From NCBI GenBank assembly GCA_947467605.1, contig CANIII010000008.1, positions 82,001-146,000 of the forward strand: a stretch of 64,000 bases of DNA. Direction: 5' to 3'. The translations under genes and the position numbers were made by a program. Position 1 is the first letter of the stretch; each line of letters opens with the position of its first letter. Below, piece by piece: positions 30,345-39,389 of the stretch. Below the pieces are notes generated by a model. The model was given only the letters and a program-made list of their open reading frames with translations. It did no database searches and had not been told where the DNA came from. This stretch comes from Acidobacteriota bacterium (lineage in GTDB: Bacteria; Acidobacteriota; Vicinamibacteria; Vicinamibacterales; SCN-69-37).

Positions 30345-31586
30345 ATGAGTGATGCCGTCAACGTGACCTTGACCGAGACCGTGAAAGACAAGTACGGCGC
30401 GATCGCGCGCCGCGTCACCGACAATTCCGGCGAAGCCGTTTCGTGCTGCGGCCCGTCATGCTGCGGCGGCGGCGACAAGGACGCGATCTCCGCAAACTTG
30501 TACTCCGAGAGCGAAGCCTCCGCCGTGCCGGCCGATGCCATGACGGCATCCCTCGGTTGCGGCAACCCGACCGCGCTGGCGGAACTCACGCCCGGCGACA
30601 CTGTCCTCGACCTCGGCTCGGGCGGCGGCATTGACGTGCTGCTCTCCGCGAAGCGCGTCGGGCCGACGGGAAAGGCCTACGGCCTCGACATGACCGACGA
30701 CATGCTCGCGCTCGCCCTGGCGAACAAGCAGAAAGCCGGCGCAACCAACGTCGAGTTCCTCAAAGGCCACATCGAGAACATCCCACTGCCGGCCAACACG
30801 ATCGACGTGATCATTTCAAACTGCGTGATCAATCTCTCCGGCAATAAAGACCTCGTCATGGCAGAGGCCTTCCGCGTGCTGAAGCCCGGCGGCCGCTTCG
30901 CCGTTTCAGACGTCGTCAGTCGCCGTGAGGTACCAGCGGAAGTGCGACGCAACATGGAGCTCTGGATCGGCTGCGTCGCTGGTGCCCTCAGTGAAACCGA
31001 GTACGTGTTGAAGCTGAAGGCCGCGGGCTTCGTGGACATCACGCTCGAGGTCACGCGCGAATACCGCGCAGCCGAAGCGAAGACGTTCCTCGAGTCATCA
31101 GGGCTCGATGTGGAGAAGGTGGCCGATGCCATCGACGGCGCATTCGTCAGCGCGTTCATCCGGGCCCGGAAGCCGGACGGCGTCGCACAGACCTCGACCG
31201 CACCGGCTGTGACGTTCGAGGTGTTCGATCCGGCCATGTGCTGCTCGACTGGCGTCTGCGGGCCGACCGTCGATCCGCGGCTCGCGGCGTTCTCTGCGGA
31301 CGCCGACTGGTTGACCTCACAGGGCGTCACCGTCACCCGCCACAATCTGGCCCAGGAGCCGCAAGCCTTCATCGCGCAGCCCCTGGTGACAGACCTGTTG
31401 AAGCGTGACGGCGTGGAGTGCCTGCCAATCGTGTTACTCAATGGCGCCGTGGTGAGTCACGGCAGCTATCCACGTCGCGACGAACTGGCACGATTGACGG
31501 GACTCACGCCGTCCGCGTCTACATCGAAGAAGAAGGTCGCGCTGGCCGCCACAAGTTGTTGCGAGCCCAACTCCGGGTGTTGCTAG
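30345..31586 (+). CDS. arsM: ArsM-ArsD fusion: arsenite methyltransferase with C-terminal metallochaperone domain
   Basis: 413 residues, two proteins in one. Residues 1-280 are arsenite S-adenosylmethionine methyltransferase: SAM motif [14 protein letters not shown] and the three As-binding cysteines Cys72 (SLGCGNP), Cys160 (ISNCVINLS) and Cys210 (WIGCVAGAL), plus an N-terminal [10 protein letters not shown]. Residues 288-413 are Ars[14 protein letters not shown] with Cys299, Cys300, Cys305, then [20 protein letters not shown] and a CC-x5-CC tail (405/406, 412/413). A short Thr/Ala linker joins them. The start has GGAGG and follows the operator. Expected roles: methylate As(III), and hand As(III) to ArsA or to the methyltransferase itself. 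Downstream arsA overlaps the stop. Confidence 0.93.
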   Translation: MSDAVNVTLTETVKDKYGAIARRVTDNSGEAVSCCGPSCCGGGDKDAISANLYSESEASAVPADAMTASLGCGNPTALAELTPGDTVLDLGSGGGIDVLLSAKRVGPTGKAYGLDMTDDMLALALANKQKAGATNVEFLKGHIENIPLPANTIDVIISNCVINLSGNKDLVMAEAFRVLKPGGRFAVSDVVSRREVPAEVRRNMELWIGCVAGALSETEYVLKLKAAGFVDITLEVTREYRAAEAKTFLESSGLDVEKVADAIDGAFVSAFIRARKPDGVAQTSTAPAVTFEVFDPAMCCSTGVCGPTVDPRLAAFSADADWLTSQGVTVTRHNLAQEPQAFIAQPLVTDLLKRDGVECLPIVLLNGAVVSHGSYPRRDELARLTGLTPSASTSKKKVALAATSCCEPNSGCC

Positions 31587-33367
31587 TGACTCCGCGCTTG
31601 CCGTTTGAACCAACGCGCATCCTGTTCTTCACGGGCAAGGGGGGCGTCGGCAAGACGTCTCTGGCCTGCGCGATCGCGGTGGCGCTTGCCGACACAGGGC
31701 GACGTGTGTTGTTGGTCTCCACCGACCCGGCGTCTAATCTCGATGAGGTGCTGGATGTGGCGCTCTCATCCACACCCACCGCCGTGCCGTCGATCCCTGG
31801 TTTGTTTGCATTGAACATCGATCCGACTGCGGCGGCCGCCGCCTATCGTGAGCGCGTGGTCGGTCCGTATCGTGCGCTGTTGCCCGCAGCTGCGGTGAAG
31901 AACATTGAAGAGCAGCTCTCAGGCGCATGCACGACAGAAATCGCTGCGTTCGATCAGTTCACCGCGCTGCTGGCGAACCCTGCCACGACTGCGGGCTTCG
32001 ACCACGTGATCTTCGACACCGCGCCGACCGGTCACACCTTGCGACTGCTCACACTGCCGGCGGCCTGGACGACATTCATCGACACCAACACGACGGGAAC
32101 ATCCTGCCTGGGCCCGTTGTCCGGGTTGCAAAGCCAGCGTGACCTGTATCGCGCGAGCCTTGCCGCGTTGGCCGATGCCTCCGTGACGACCGTGATCCTC
32201 GTGACACGACCCGAACCCTCCGCGCTCACCGAAGCCGCTCGTACCGCCGCGGAATTGGCAGCGCTCGGCATCAGACACCAGCGACTGATGATCAACGGGA
32301 TCTTTGTTGCCGCGGATCCAACCGATCCCATCGCGCGATCGCTCGAAACGCGAGGCCGCGACGCGTTGGCGACGCTGCCTGAGGCACTTACCTCACTGCC
32401 TCGAACCGACGTGAAACTACTCGCTCGGGCACCCATGGGTGTAAGCGGGCTTCGACAGATCTTCAACAGCGAGGTTGCGCCCGCTGCGGGCGACGCCACG
32501 CCGTCGTCCGTGATGACCGTGCCGGGATCGCTTGTGGCCATGGTTGACGCCATCGAGCGAGATGGGCACGGCGTGGTGATGACGATGGGGAAGGGCGGCG
32601 TGGGCAAGACCACGATAGCCGCGGCCATTGCGTCCGAGTTGGCAGCACGCGGCCACGATGTGCTGCTCAGCACGACCGACCCGGCCGCTCATATTGCCGC
32701 GGCGATCGGTGCCGGACAGTTGCACCTGCGCGTCGCGCGCATCGATCCAGTGGCAGAGGTCCGCGCCTACACCGCCGAGGTCATGGCGTCGTCTGGCTCG
32801 ACGCTCGACGCGCGCGGTCGCGAGTTGCTCGAAGAGGATCTGCGCTCGCCTTGCACTGAGGAAGTCGCGGTGTTTCGCGCCTTTGCCCAGACGGTCGCGG
32901 AAGGTGCGCACCAGTTCGTCGTTCTCGATACGGCACCCACGGGACACACACTCCTGCTACTCGACGCCGCAGAGGCATACCAACGCGATGTTGAGCGCGC
33001 CACGTCGGCCGTCCCCGAGGCGGTCGCGCATCTATTGCCGAGATTGCGCGATCCACGATTCACCAAAATCCTGTTGGTGACACTTCCCGAAGCGACGCCG
33101 GTACATGAAGCGGCACACTTGCAGGACGATCTGCGCCGCGCCGGCATCGAACCGTTTGGCTGGGTGATCAACCAGAGCTTCGCCGGCGCCGCAGTTCGCG
33201 ACTCCGTGCTGCGTGAGCGTGGACAACACGAGCGTCGCTACCTCGACGAGGTACGCGATCGTTTGGCCACACGAGTCGCGTGGGTGCCGTGGTATCCGGT
33301 GCCACCTGTTGGACATGATCGGTTACTGGCGCTCGTGCGCGCCACTGAAGGAGCGATGGCCCTATGA
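31586..33367 (+). CDS. arsA: Arsenite-stimulated ATPase ArsA (two-domain)
   Basis: 593 residues from GTG 31586, which overlaps the arsM-D stop. Two homologous halves each carry a deviant Walker [10 protein letters not shown] (17-25) and GKGGVGKTT in the second half, with the switch DTAPTGHTL in both. The three As-binding cysteines of E. coli ArsA are all present: [23 protein letters not shown] and [12 protein letters not shown]. Normally ArsA powers the ArsB permease and receives As(III) from ArsD. No arsB or acr3 gene is in this locus, so the pump partner must be elsewhere or ArsA acts otherwise. Overlaps arsC by four bases. Confidence 0.94.
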   Translation: MTPRLPFEPTRILFFTGKGGVGKTSLACAIAVALADTGRRVLLVSTDPASNLDEVLDVALSSTPTAVPSIPGLFALNIDPTAAAAAYRERVVGPYRALLPAAAVKNIEEQLSGACTTEIAAFDQFTALLANPATTAGFDHVIFDTAPTGHTLRLLTLPAAWTTFIDTNTTGTSCLGPLSGLQSQRDLYRASLAALADASVTTVILVTRPEPSALTEAARTAAELAALGIRHQRLMINGIFVAADPTDPIARSLETRGRDALATLPEALTSLPRTDVKLLARAPMGVSGLRQIFNSEVAPAAGDATPSSVMTVPGSLVAMVDAIERDGHGVVMTMGKGGVGKTTIAAAIASELAARGHDVLLSTTDPAAHIAAAIGAGQLHLRVARIDPVAEVRAYTAEVMASSGSTLDARGRELLEEDLRSPCTEEVAVFRAFAQTVAEGAHQFVVLDTAPTGHTLLLLDAAEAYQRDVERATSAVPEAVAHLLPRLRDPRFTKILLVTLPEATPVHEAAHLQDDLRRAGIEPFGWVINQSFAGAAVRDSVLRERGQHERRYLDEVRDRLATRVAWVPWYPVPPVGHDRLLALVRATEGAMAL

Positions 33368-33771
33368 AGATTCTCTTTCTCTGTGTCGCCAACTCCGCGC
33401 GCAGCCAGATGGCCGAAGGCCTGGCCCGTGCGCTGTTTGGTGCGGCGGCCGAGGTCTCGAGCGCCGGCAGCGTCCCCACGCGAGTGAACCCGAACGCCAT
33501 CACTGCCATGGCCGAAGTCGGCATCGACATCACTGGTCACACATCGAAGTCTGTGAGCGACGTGAACGCCGGCTCGATGGACCTGATCATCACCCTCTGC
33601 GCCGACGAGGTCTGCCCGATCGTGCCCGGCCGCGTTGAACGGCTCCATTGGCCGCTGCCCGATCCGGCAGGCGCACCGCCAGATCAGGCACTGCAGAAAT
33701 TCAGAGAGGTGCGCGACGAGATTCGGCGGCGACTGAGCGTGCTCGGCAGAGAACGCGGCCTGATTCAGTAG
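33364..33771 (+). CDS. arsC: Arsenate reductase, low-molecular-weight phosphatase (thioredoxin-coupled) type
   Basis: 135 residues. The P-loop [14 protein letters not shown] gives catalytic Cys7 in CX5R; Cys79 and Cys84 (LCADEVCP) are the candidate redox pair that passes the disulfide to thioredoxin, and Asp100 in LPDPAG is the general acid. Spacing of the Cys pair is 5 rather than the 7 of S. aureus ArsC. It reduces arsenate to arsenite, feeding ArsM and ArsA. The ATG overlaps the arsA stop. A phosphatase role is the alternative, but the three cysteines and the locus favour ArsC. Confidence 0.9.
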   Translation: MKILFLCVANSARSQMAEGLARALFGAAAEVSSAGSVPTRVNPNAITAMAEVGIDITGHTSKSVSDVNAGSMDLIITLCADEVCPIVPGRVERLHWPLPDPAGAPPDQALQKFREVRDEIRRRLSVLGRERGLIQ

Positions 33772-33780
33772 AATTGTCGG

Positions 33781-35223
33781 ATGCCACCGCGTGTCCGCTT
33801 TGCTCCGTCACCCACCGGCTATCTGCACGTCGGTGGCGCGCGCACGGCGCTGTTCAACTGGCTCTACGCGCGGCGACACGGTGGCACGTTCATCCTTCGT
33901 ATCGAAGATACCGACATGGAACGCTCGTCAACCGACATGGTGACGGCGATCTTCGACAGCATGACGTGGCTCGGTCTCGACTGGGACGAAGGCCCGCGCG
34001 TCGGCGGTCCGCATGGGCCGTACTTCCAGACTGAACGACTCGACAAGTATCGCGCCGCCGCAGACGCGCTTGTGGCATCGGCGCACGCGTATCGCTGCTT
34101 TTGCAAGCCCGATGACCTGAAAGCCGAGCGCGCCGCCGCCGAAGCCGCCGGCCAGACGTGGAACTACGATCGCCGCTGCACGCGACTGGCACCCGATGAC
34201 ATCGCTCGCCGAGTCGCCGCGAGAGAATCGCATGCGGTTCGCTTCCTCGTCCCCGCCGGCATCACAGCCTTCGACGATCTGGTGCACGGCCGCATCGAAT
34301 TCGACAACGCCAACATCGAAGACTTCGTCATCATTCGTTCAGACACGTACCCGACCTACCACCTCTCCGTCGTGGTGGACGATGTGGAGATGCAGATCAC
34401 AGAGGTGGTGCGCGGCGACGACCACATCTCCAACACGCCCAAACAGGTGCTGCTCTATGTGGCGATGGGCGCCGCGGTGCCGAAGTTCGCGCACGTGCCG
34501 CTGATCATGGGTCCAGACAAGAAACGCCTGAGCAAACGCCACGGCGCCACGTCCGTCGGTGAGTACGAAACGCAGGGCTACCTCCCGGAAGCGATGGTCA
34601 ACTTTCTCGCGCTCCTCGGCTGGAATCCCGGCGGCGATCAGGAAGTGTTTTCACGGCAGGAACTAATCGACCGGTTCACGCTCGAAGGCATCAGCGGTGG
34701 CAACGCCGTCTTCAACCCGGACAAACTCGACTGGTTCAATCAGCAGCACATCATGCGGCTGCCGGCCGATGACGTGCTCCGTCGCATTCGCCCGGATCTC
34801 GAAGCGCTCGGCTGGTGGTCGGACGATCTGTTGTCCACGCGCGCCGACTGGATCGCGCGCGTCCTCGCGCTCATCAAACCGCGCGCCAAAAACCTGTCAG
34901 AGATCGCGCCGCAGATGCGTGCGTTCCTGAGCGACAACCTCGTCTTCGATGACGCCGCTGTGAAGAAACATCTCAGCGACCCGTCCGTGCCGGCGCACCT
35001 GCAGGCATGGATCGCCGTGCTTGAAACCACTCCGTCGTTCGACGCGGCGTCACTGGAAGCCGCGCTACGCGCACTCGCCGAGGCACGCGGGATCAAGCCG
35101 GGCGTGTTGATTCACGCGACCCGTGTCGCTGTGACAGGGCAGGGCAATAGTCCGGGATTGTTTGAAGTCTTGGAGTTGGTCGGGCGTGATCGCGTGATCG
35201 CGCGGATGCATCTACCAGCGTAA
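33781..35223 (+). CDS. gltX: Glutamyl-tRNA synthetase
   Basis: Class I synthetase charging tRNA-Glu. RFAPSPTGYLHVGGARTA contains the HIGH-type motif and KKRLSKRHG the KMSKS-type motif; ILRIEDTD and EYETQGYLPEAMVNFLALLG are also typical. 480 residues, normal. It begins only 9 bp after arsC, so a housekeeping gene may be read from the arsenic promoter as well as its own. The 3' end overlaps the convergent gene by 12 bases. Confidence 0.96.
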   Translation: MPPRVRFAPSPTGYLHVGGARTALFNWLYARRHGGTFILRIEDTDMERSSTDMVTAIFDSMTWLGLDWDEGPRVGGPHGPYFQTERLDKYRAAADALVASAHAYRCFCKPDDLKAERAAAEAAGQTWNYDRRCTRLAPDDIARRVAARESHAVRFLVPAGITAFDDLVHGRIEFDNANIEDFVIIRSDTYPTYHLSVVVDDVEMQITEVVRGDDHISNTPKQVLLYVAMGAAVPKFAHVPLIMGPDKKRLSKRHGATSVGEYETQGYLPEAMVNFLALLGWNPGGDQEVFSRQELIDRFTLEGISGGNAVFNPDKLDWFNQQHIMRLPADDVLRRIRPDLEALGWWSDDLLSTRADWIARVLALIKPRAKNLSEIAPQMRAFLSDNLVFDDAAVKKHLSDPSVPAHLQAWIAVLETTPSFDAASLEAALRALAEARGIKPGVLIHATRVAVTGQGNSPGLFEVLELVGRDRVIARMHLPA

Positions 35224-35985
35224 GACTCTGCGCCCGCGCCACATCGGGCCCTCTTCCACAAATCGCCATTCAGGATTGCGCTCCACATCGCGCATGGCCG
35301 TCAGCGTCGCGTCGAACAACGGCAGGTCCTCGTCCTGGCACTCGAAGTAGGTAATGAAGTCCCACTCGCCAGACCGACCGGGCCCATGCGGGTTGTGGTA
35401 CAGCCGACGATAAATATGTTGCGCCGCTCCTCGACCGAGTGCCGCGTGACCCGCGACGTGGTGACCAGTCTTCGCATCATGATGCGGATAAAAGTACTGA
35501 TGCCGCTCAAGATCCGGCATCGCCCACCAGTCAGCGCTCTTGCGCATCGGCAAAATAATCGCGTTCGCCATCGCGCGGCCGTTGCCATGGGCGCGCGCCT
35601 GTTCGTACGCAAACGTCGCCACATTCGCGCTCGTGTATTGCGGCGCACGCAGGCAGCCGTCGAGTGTGTCGACGTCACCAACATCGCCGACGCGACGTCG
35701 GAGTTCCTTCTCGAGCTCATCCAGTCGTGGACGGTACCGGGAATTGGCCTGCACGGCGTACCGCGCCGGATGTGTCGGCGCCGCGTCCACGCCGACGCCA
35801 TTCAGCGACAGAAACTGCACCGTTTCCAGCGAGGGGGCATCAGAGTTTGCCCCCTCACGCTCAAAGGCGTTGAGAAACCCACGTGCCACGCCGTCGCCGG
35901 CGGCCTTCAACTTCACTCGCGTCGCGTCATCGTCGCGACAGCCGCGAACAAAGAGAAAGCGCGTATAGCCGAGATTGGGTGTCAT
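35212..35985 (-). CDS. Chlorite-dismutase-like (dimeric alpha/beta barrel) protein
   Basis: 257 residues from ATG 35985; the frame extends to 36198, but that part overlaps the divergent glycosylase and is not protein-like. The C-terminal half has the layout of the chlorite dismutase/HemQ superfamily: PMRKSADWWAMPDLERHQYF, HVAGHAALGRGAAQHIYRRL, DFITYFECQDEDLPLFD and a terminal EWRFVEEGPMWRGRRVLRW. Several His could ligate heme, but which is proximal cannot be judged by eye. No signal peptide, so cytoplasmic. Its stop lies inside gltX. Confidence 0.55.
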   Translation of the reverse strand: MTPNLGYTRFLFVRGCRDDDATRVKLKAAGDGVARGFLNAFEREGANSDAPSLETVQFLSLNGVGVDAAPTHPARYAVQANSRYRPRLDELEKELRRRVGDVGDVDTLDGCLRAPQYTSANVATFAYEQARAHGNGRAMANAIILPMRKSADWWAMPDLERHQYFYPHHDAKTGHHVAGHAALGRGAAQHIYRRLYHNPHGPGRSGEWDFITYFECQDEDLPLFDATLTAMRDVERNPEWRFVEEGPMWRGRRVLRW

Positions 35986-36035
35986 CAGTACTTTTGGCGC
36001 CCCTGCGCGTCCTCCGGTTAAGCTGCTATCGGTCA

Positions 36036-36713
36036 ATGACTCGGACTCCTGCAAAGAAGCGCCCGGCGCCTGTGCAATCGCGTGCAACCACGCGCAGCAG
36101 CAGTCCAGCCGAGACATTTGAGACCGCCCGGCGCGCTCTGATGCGTCGCGATCCCCGTCTGGGCGCACATATAAAGAAGATGGGGTCCCGTCGGCCAAGT
36201 TTTGCTCCCAGAGACCCGTTTCACGCCCTCGTCAGGGCCGTGCTGTCTCAGCAGCTGTCCACCAAAGCCGCCGATACGATCGAGCGCAGGGTCGTCGAAC
36301 TGCTCGGCGGTCTCGAAGCCGTCTCACCCGCCGCCATGGTGGCCGTGGATCCGGTCGCGCTCCGCGCGGCAGGTGTCAGTGGGCCAAAAATCTCCTACCT
36401 GCGTGATCTTGCGGCGCACGTGATGGACGGAAGACTCGATTTGCACGGTCTCACGCACAAGACCGATGACGAGATCGTGACCGAGATCACTGCCATCAAG
36501 GGATTTGGCCGCTGGTCCGCCGAGATGTTCCTGATGTTCTGCTTGCACAGACCCGACGTGTTTCCGGTAGGCGACCTCGGCATCGTCAAGGGCGTGCAGA
36601 TCCTGACGGGCATGAAGCGACGACCGAAGCCGCGAACGATGACGCGGGCCGCGGAGTTGTGGCGACCGCATCGCTCGGTGGCCAGTTGGTATCTCTGGAG
36701 GCTGCTCGAGTGA
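36036..36713 (+). CDS. HhH-GPD DNA glycosylase (AlkA-type 3-methyladenine glycosylase)
   Basis: 225 residues from ATG 36036. Base-excision enzyme removing alkylated bases. DPFHALVRAVLSQQLSTKAA begins the fold; the helix-hairpin-helix is ITAIKGFGRWSAEMFLMF and the catalytic Asp sits in FPVGDLGIVKG. The N-terminal ~35 residues are a basic tail. No Cys-rich iron-sulfur loop, so it is AlkA-like rather than EndoIII or MutY. Its stop overlaps the GTG of the kinase gene. Confidence 0.88.
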   Translation: MTRTPAKKRPAPVQSRATTRSSSPAETFETARRALMRRDPRLGAHIKKMGSRRPSFAPRDPFHALVRAVLSQQLSTKAADTIERRVVELLGGLEAVSPAAMVAVDPVALRAAGVSGPKISYLRDLAAHVMDGRLDLHGLTHKTDDEIVTEITAIKGFGRWSAEMFLMFCLHRPDVFPVGDLGIVKGVQILTGMKRRPKPRTMTRAAELWRPHRSVASWYLWRLLE

Positions 36714-39364
36714 ATAGCGACGAGACACGCATGGCGCCGTCATCGACGCCGTCGGGCCACAGCGGTTGGCTGAATTCGTCGGGCTCGGTCGATCACGGTC
36801 GATTCGCTCCGGGGACGATGCTCGACAATCGCTATCGCGTGCTTGGCTTGCTGGGCCGCGGCGGGATGGGCGAGGTCTATCGCGCCGACGACCTGCGACT
36901 CGGTCAGCAAGTCGCGTTGAAGTTTCTGCCGGAGGCACTGGCGGTTGATGCGCGTCGCCTCGCGCAGTTTCACAACGAAGTCCGCACCGCGCGTCAGGTC
37001 TCGCATCCGAATGTCTGCCGCGTGTATGACATCGGCGAAATCAACGGGCTGCTGTTTCTCACGATGGAGTACGTCGACGGCGAAGATCTGGCGATCTTGC
37101 TGCGCCGCATTGGCCGTTTGCCGGAAGAGCGTGCGATCGAAATCGCGCGACAGATTTGCGCCGGTCTCGCCGCCGCACACGAGCGCGGCATCCTGCATCG
37201 CGATCTGAAGCCCGCCAATATCATGCTTGATGGTGCGGGCAAGGTCCGCATCATGGACTTCAGTCTTGCGGCGATCGGACATGTGGAGGACGTGCGCGCC
37301 GGCACGCCGGCCTACATGGCGCCCGAGCAGTTGTCTGGGCTCGAAGTCACCGTGCGCAGCGACATCTACGCGCTCGGCCTCGTGCTGTATGAAGTGTTTA
37401 CGGGTCGGCGCGCATTCGAGGCGAAGACGATCGCGGATCTCGTCGCCCAGCATCAATCCGGCTCGATCACACCGCCAGCGCGTCTGGTGTCGACCATTGA
37501 CGATGTCGTAGATCGCGCGATCATGCGGTGTCTTGATCCTGAGCCGTCGCGCAGGCCATCGTCAGCGCTCGCGGTCGCCGCGTCGTTGCCTGGAGGCGAC
37601 CCACTAGCCGCTGCGTTGGCCGCTGGCGAGACGCCGTCGCCCGAGATGGTGGCGGCTGCTGGTGGACAAGCCGCCACGCTCAGCCTCGCCGCCGGCGTCG
37701 CCTGGCTTTCGGTCATCATCATCCTGCTCGTGGTGTGCGTCCGGATCTCTGAACGGTCATCGCTCTTCGCGCGCGTGCCTCTTGAGAAGAGCATCGATGT
37801 TCTCGCCGACCGTGCTGATGAATTGCGGAAATCACTTGGCTATACCGACCCGGTGGTGGATCACTATCAGGGATTCAGCGCAAACGCGGACTACCTGAAC
37901 TGGTCTGAGAAGAACGTAGCGGCCGCCGACCGAGACAAATACCTGGCCGCTGGCCGTCCGGCCGCGTTGCAGTTCTGGCGGCGCACCAGCCCCATGGTGC
38001 TCGTGCCCAAGAGCCCGCTGTCGTCGATTTCGCCCACCGACCCGCCGGCCAATATCAATGGCATGACCACGGTTGTGCTCGACACGACGGGTCGGCTCCT
38101 GCGATTTGAGGCCGCGCCGCCTCAGCAGGAATCGCCCGCGCCTTTGTCCCCACTGGCCACCGATTGGAACCCGCTCTTTGTGGCTGCGGGGATCGACAAG
38201 GCGACGTTTGCCGACGCGACATCGTCACGCACACCCGCGGTGTACGCCGACGAGCGTCGCGCCTGGCAGGGGACTTTTGACGGCACATCCATTGCGGTGC
38301 ACATTGAGGCGGCGTCGTATCGCGGCCGGCCCATCCTCTTTGAAATTGTCGGACCGTGGACGTCGGCCTCGCGTGATGCGAAGGCGGTTCCACGCTCCAA
38401 CAACGGCAATCCTTTCTTTATCGCGGCGCTGCTGATTGGCGCGGCGGTGGCCGGGCGCGCCAACTTGCGATCGGGGCGCGCCGATCGACGAGGCGCGTTT
38501 CGGATCGCCGTCTTCATTTTCGGCGTCATCCTCGCTGCCTGGTTCGTCGAGTTGCACGTGGGTGATCCGTCGAGCGAGCAACAGCGTTTCTTCGCGTCCA
38601 CGGGCATCGCACTCTTTCTCGGCGTCGTGCTCTATCTGATCTACCTCGGGTTGGAGCCGTTCGTGCGACGCAGTTCGCCCATGGTGCTGGTCGGTTGGTC
38701 GCGCGTGCTGACTGGCCGCGTGCGCGACGCGCTCGTCGGCCGCGACCTCCTGGTGGGCGCGGCGTGCGGCTTGCTGGTTGCGCTGTTCAATTTGTTGCCG
38801 TTCGTGTTGCCGCGATGGGTCGGTCTTCCGGAACCGTCGCCGATCTTGACGCACACGGGTGCGCTCGAAGGCGTCCGCCCGTTCCTTTCTGACTTCATTC
38901 TGGGTTTCAACAACGCGCTGCAGGGCGCGCTCATCACAGTGTTTGAATGGGTCACGTTTCGCGTCGGATTTGAACTCTTCTGGGCACGCGGTGTTCGGCG
39001 ATGGCTGCCCTCCATCCCAGCGGCATCCGAAACCGGTGTGGTGGTGCTGGCGGTGTTGTTGGTCACGGTCACCTCCGGCTTCGGTGACGGCCCGCCAAAG
39101 GCACAGGCGCTGCATGCGCTCTACGCGCTCCTGTCGACGTCATTGATCCTGATGGTCGTGCTCCGTGTGGGTCTGTTCGGCGCTGTCGTCAGTCTGCTGG
39201 TCGGGACCTACGTCAGCGACATGGCACTCACATTCGATAGTTCGCGTCTCTACGCGCCGGCGTCCCTGACCGTGATGACCTTCATCCTTGGCCTCGGCCT
39301 CGTGGGATATGCGATGGCCAGGTCCGGCGATCCGCTGACGAACCGTATTGAGAGGACGCGATGA
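36710..39364 (+). CDS. Membrane Ser/Thr protein kinase with a large multi-helix C-terminal region
   Basis: 884 residues from GTG 36710 (GTGA overlap with the glycosylase stop). Kinase domain about 42-300: GRGGMGEVYRAD glycine loop, Lys71 in VALKF, HRDLKPANIMLD with Asp165, and APE in YMAPEQL. The metal-binding DFG is DFS (183-185). One helix near 324-345 leads to an extracytoplasmic domain up to about 560, then some eight further hydrophobic segments to the end. It overlaps no sensor family I recognise. It is followed after 25 bp by a histidine-kinase-like gene, suggesting one signalling unit. Confidence 0.88.
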   Translation: MNSDETRMAPSSTPSGHSGWLNSSGSVDHGRFAPGTMLDNRYRVLGLLGRGGMGEVYRADDLRLGQQVALKFLPEALAVDARRLAQFHNEVRTARQVSHPNVCRVYDIGEINGLLFLTMEYVDGEDLAILLRRIGRLPEERAIEIARQICAGLAAAHERGILHRDLKPANIMLDGAGKVRIMDFSLAAIGHVEDVRAGTPAYMAPEQLSGLEVTVRSDIYALGLVLYEVFTGRRAFEAKTIADLVAQHQSGSITPPARLVSTIDDVVDRAIMRCLDPEPSRRPSSALAVAASLPGGDPLAAALAAGETPSPEMVAAAGGQAATLSLAAGVAWLSVIIILLVVCVRISERSSLFARVPLEKSIDVLADRADELRKSLGYTDPVVDHYQGFSANADYLNWSEKNVAAADRDKYLAAGRPAALQFWRRTSPMVLVPKSPLSSISPTDPPANINGMTTVVLDTTGRLLRFEAAPPQQESPAPLSPLATDWNPLFVAAGIDKATFADATSSRTPAVYADERRAWQGTFDGTSIAVHIEAASYRGRPILFEIVGPWTSASRDAKAVPRSNNGNPFFIAALLIGAAVAGRANLRSGRADRRGAFRIAVFIFGVILAAWFVELHVGDPSSEQQRFFASTGIALFLGVVLYLIYLGLEPFVRRSSPMVLVGWSRVLTGRVRDALVGRDLLVGAACGLLVALFNLLPFVLPRWVGLPEPSPILTHTGALEGVRPFLSDFILGFNNALQGALITVFEWVTFRVGFELFWARGVRRWLPSIPAASETGVVVLAVLLVTVTSGFGDGPPKAQALHALYALLSTSLILMVVLRVGLFGAVVSLLVGTYVSDMALTFDSSRLYAPASLTVMTFILGLGLVGYAMARSGDPLTNRIERTR

Positions 39365-39389
39365 CGCGTTTTCACTGGACAATAAGACG

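Noticed and set aside
35986..36198. N-terminal extension of the chlorite-dismutase-like protein
   Set aside because: Overlaps the divergent glycosylase start, and the translation lacks protein-like character; homologous sequence begins at 35985.
38225..39115. 296-codon minus-strand open frame
   Set aside because: Antisense to the membrane kinase; rich in His/Arg/Gln as expected from the complement of a hydrophobic coding region.
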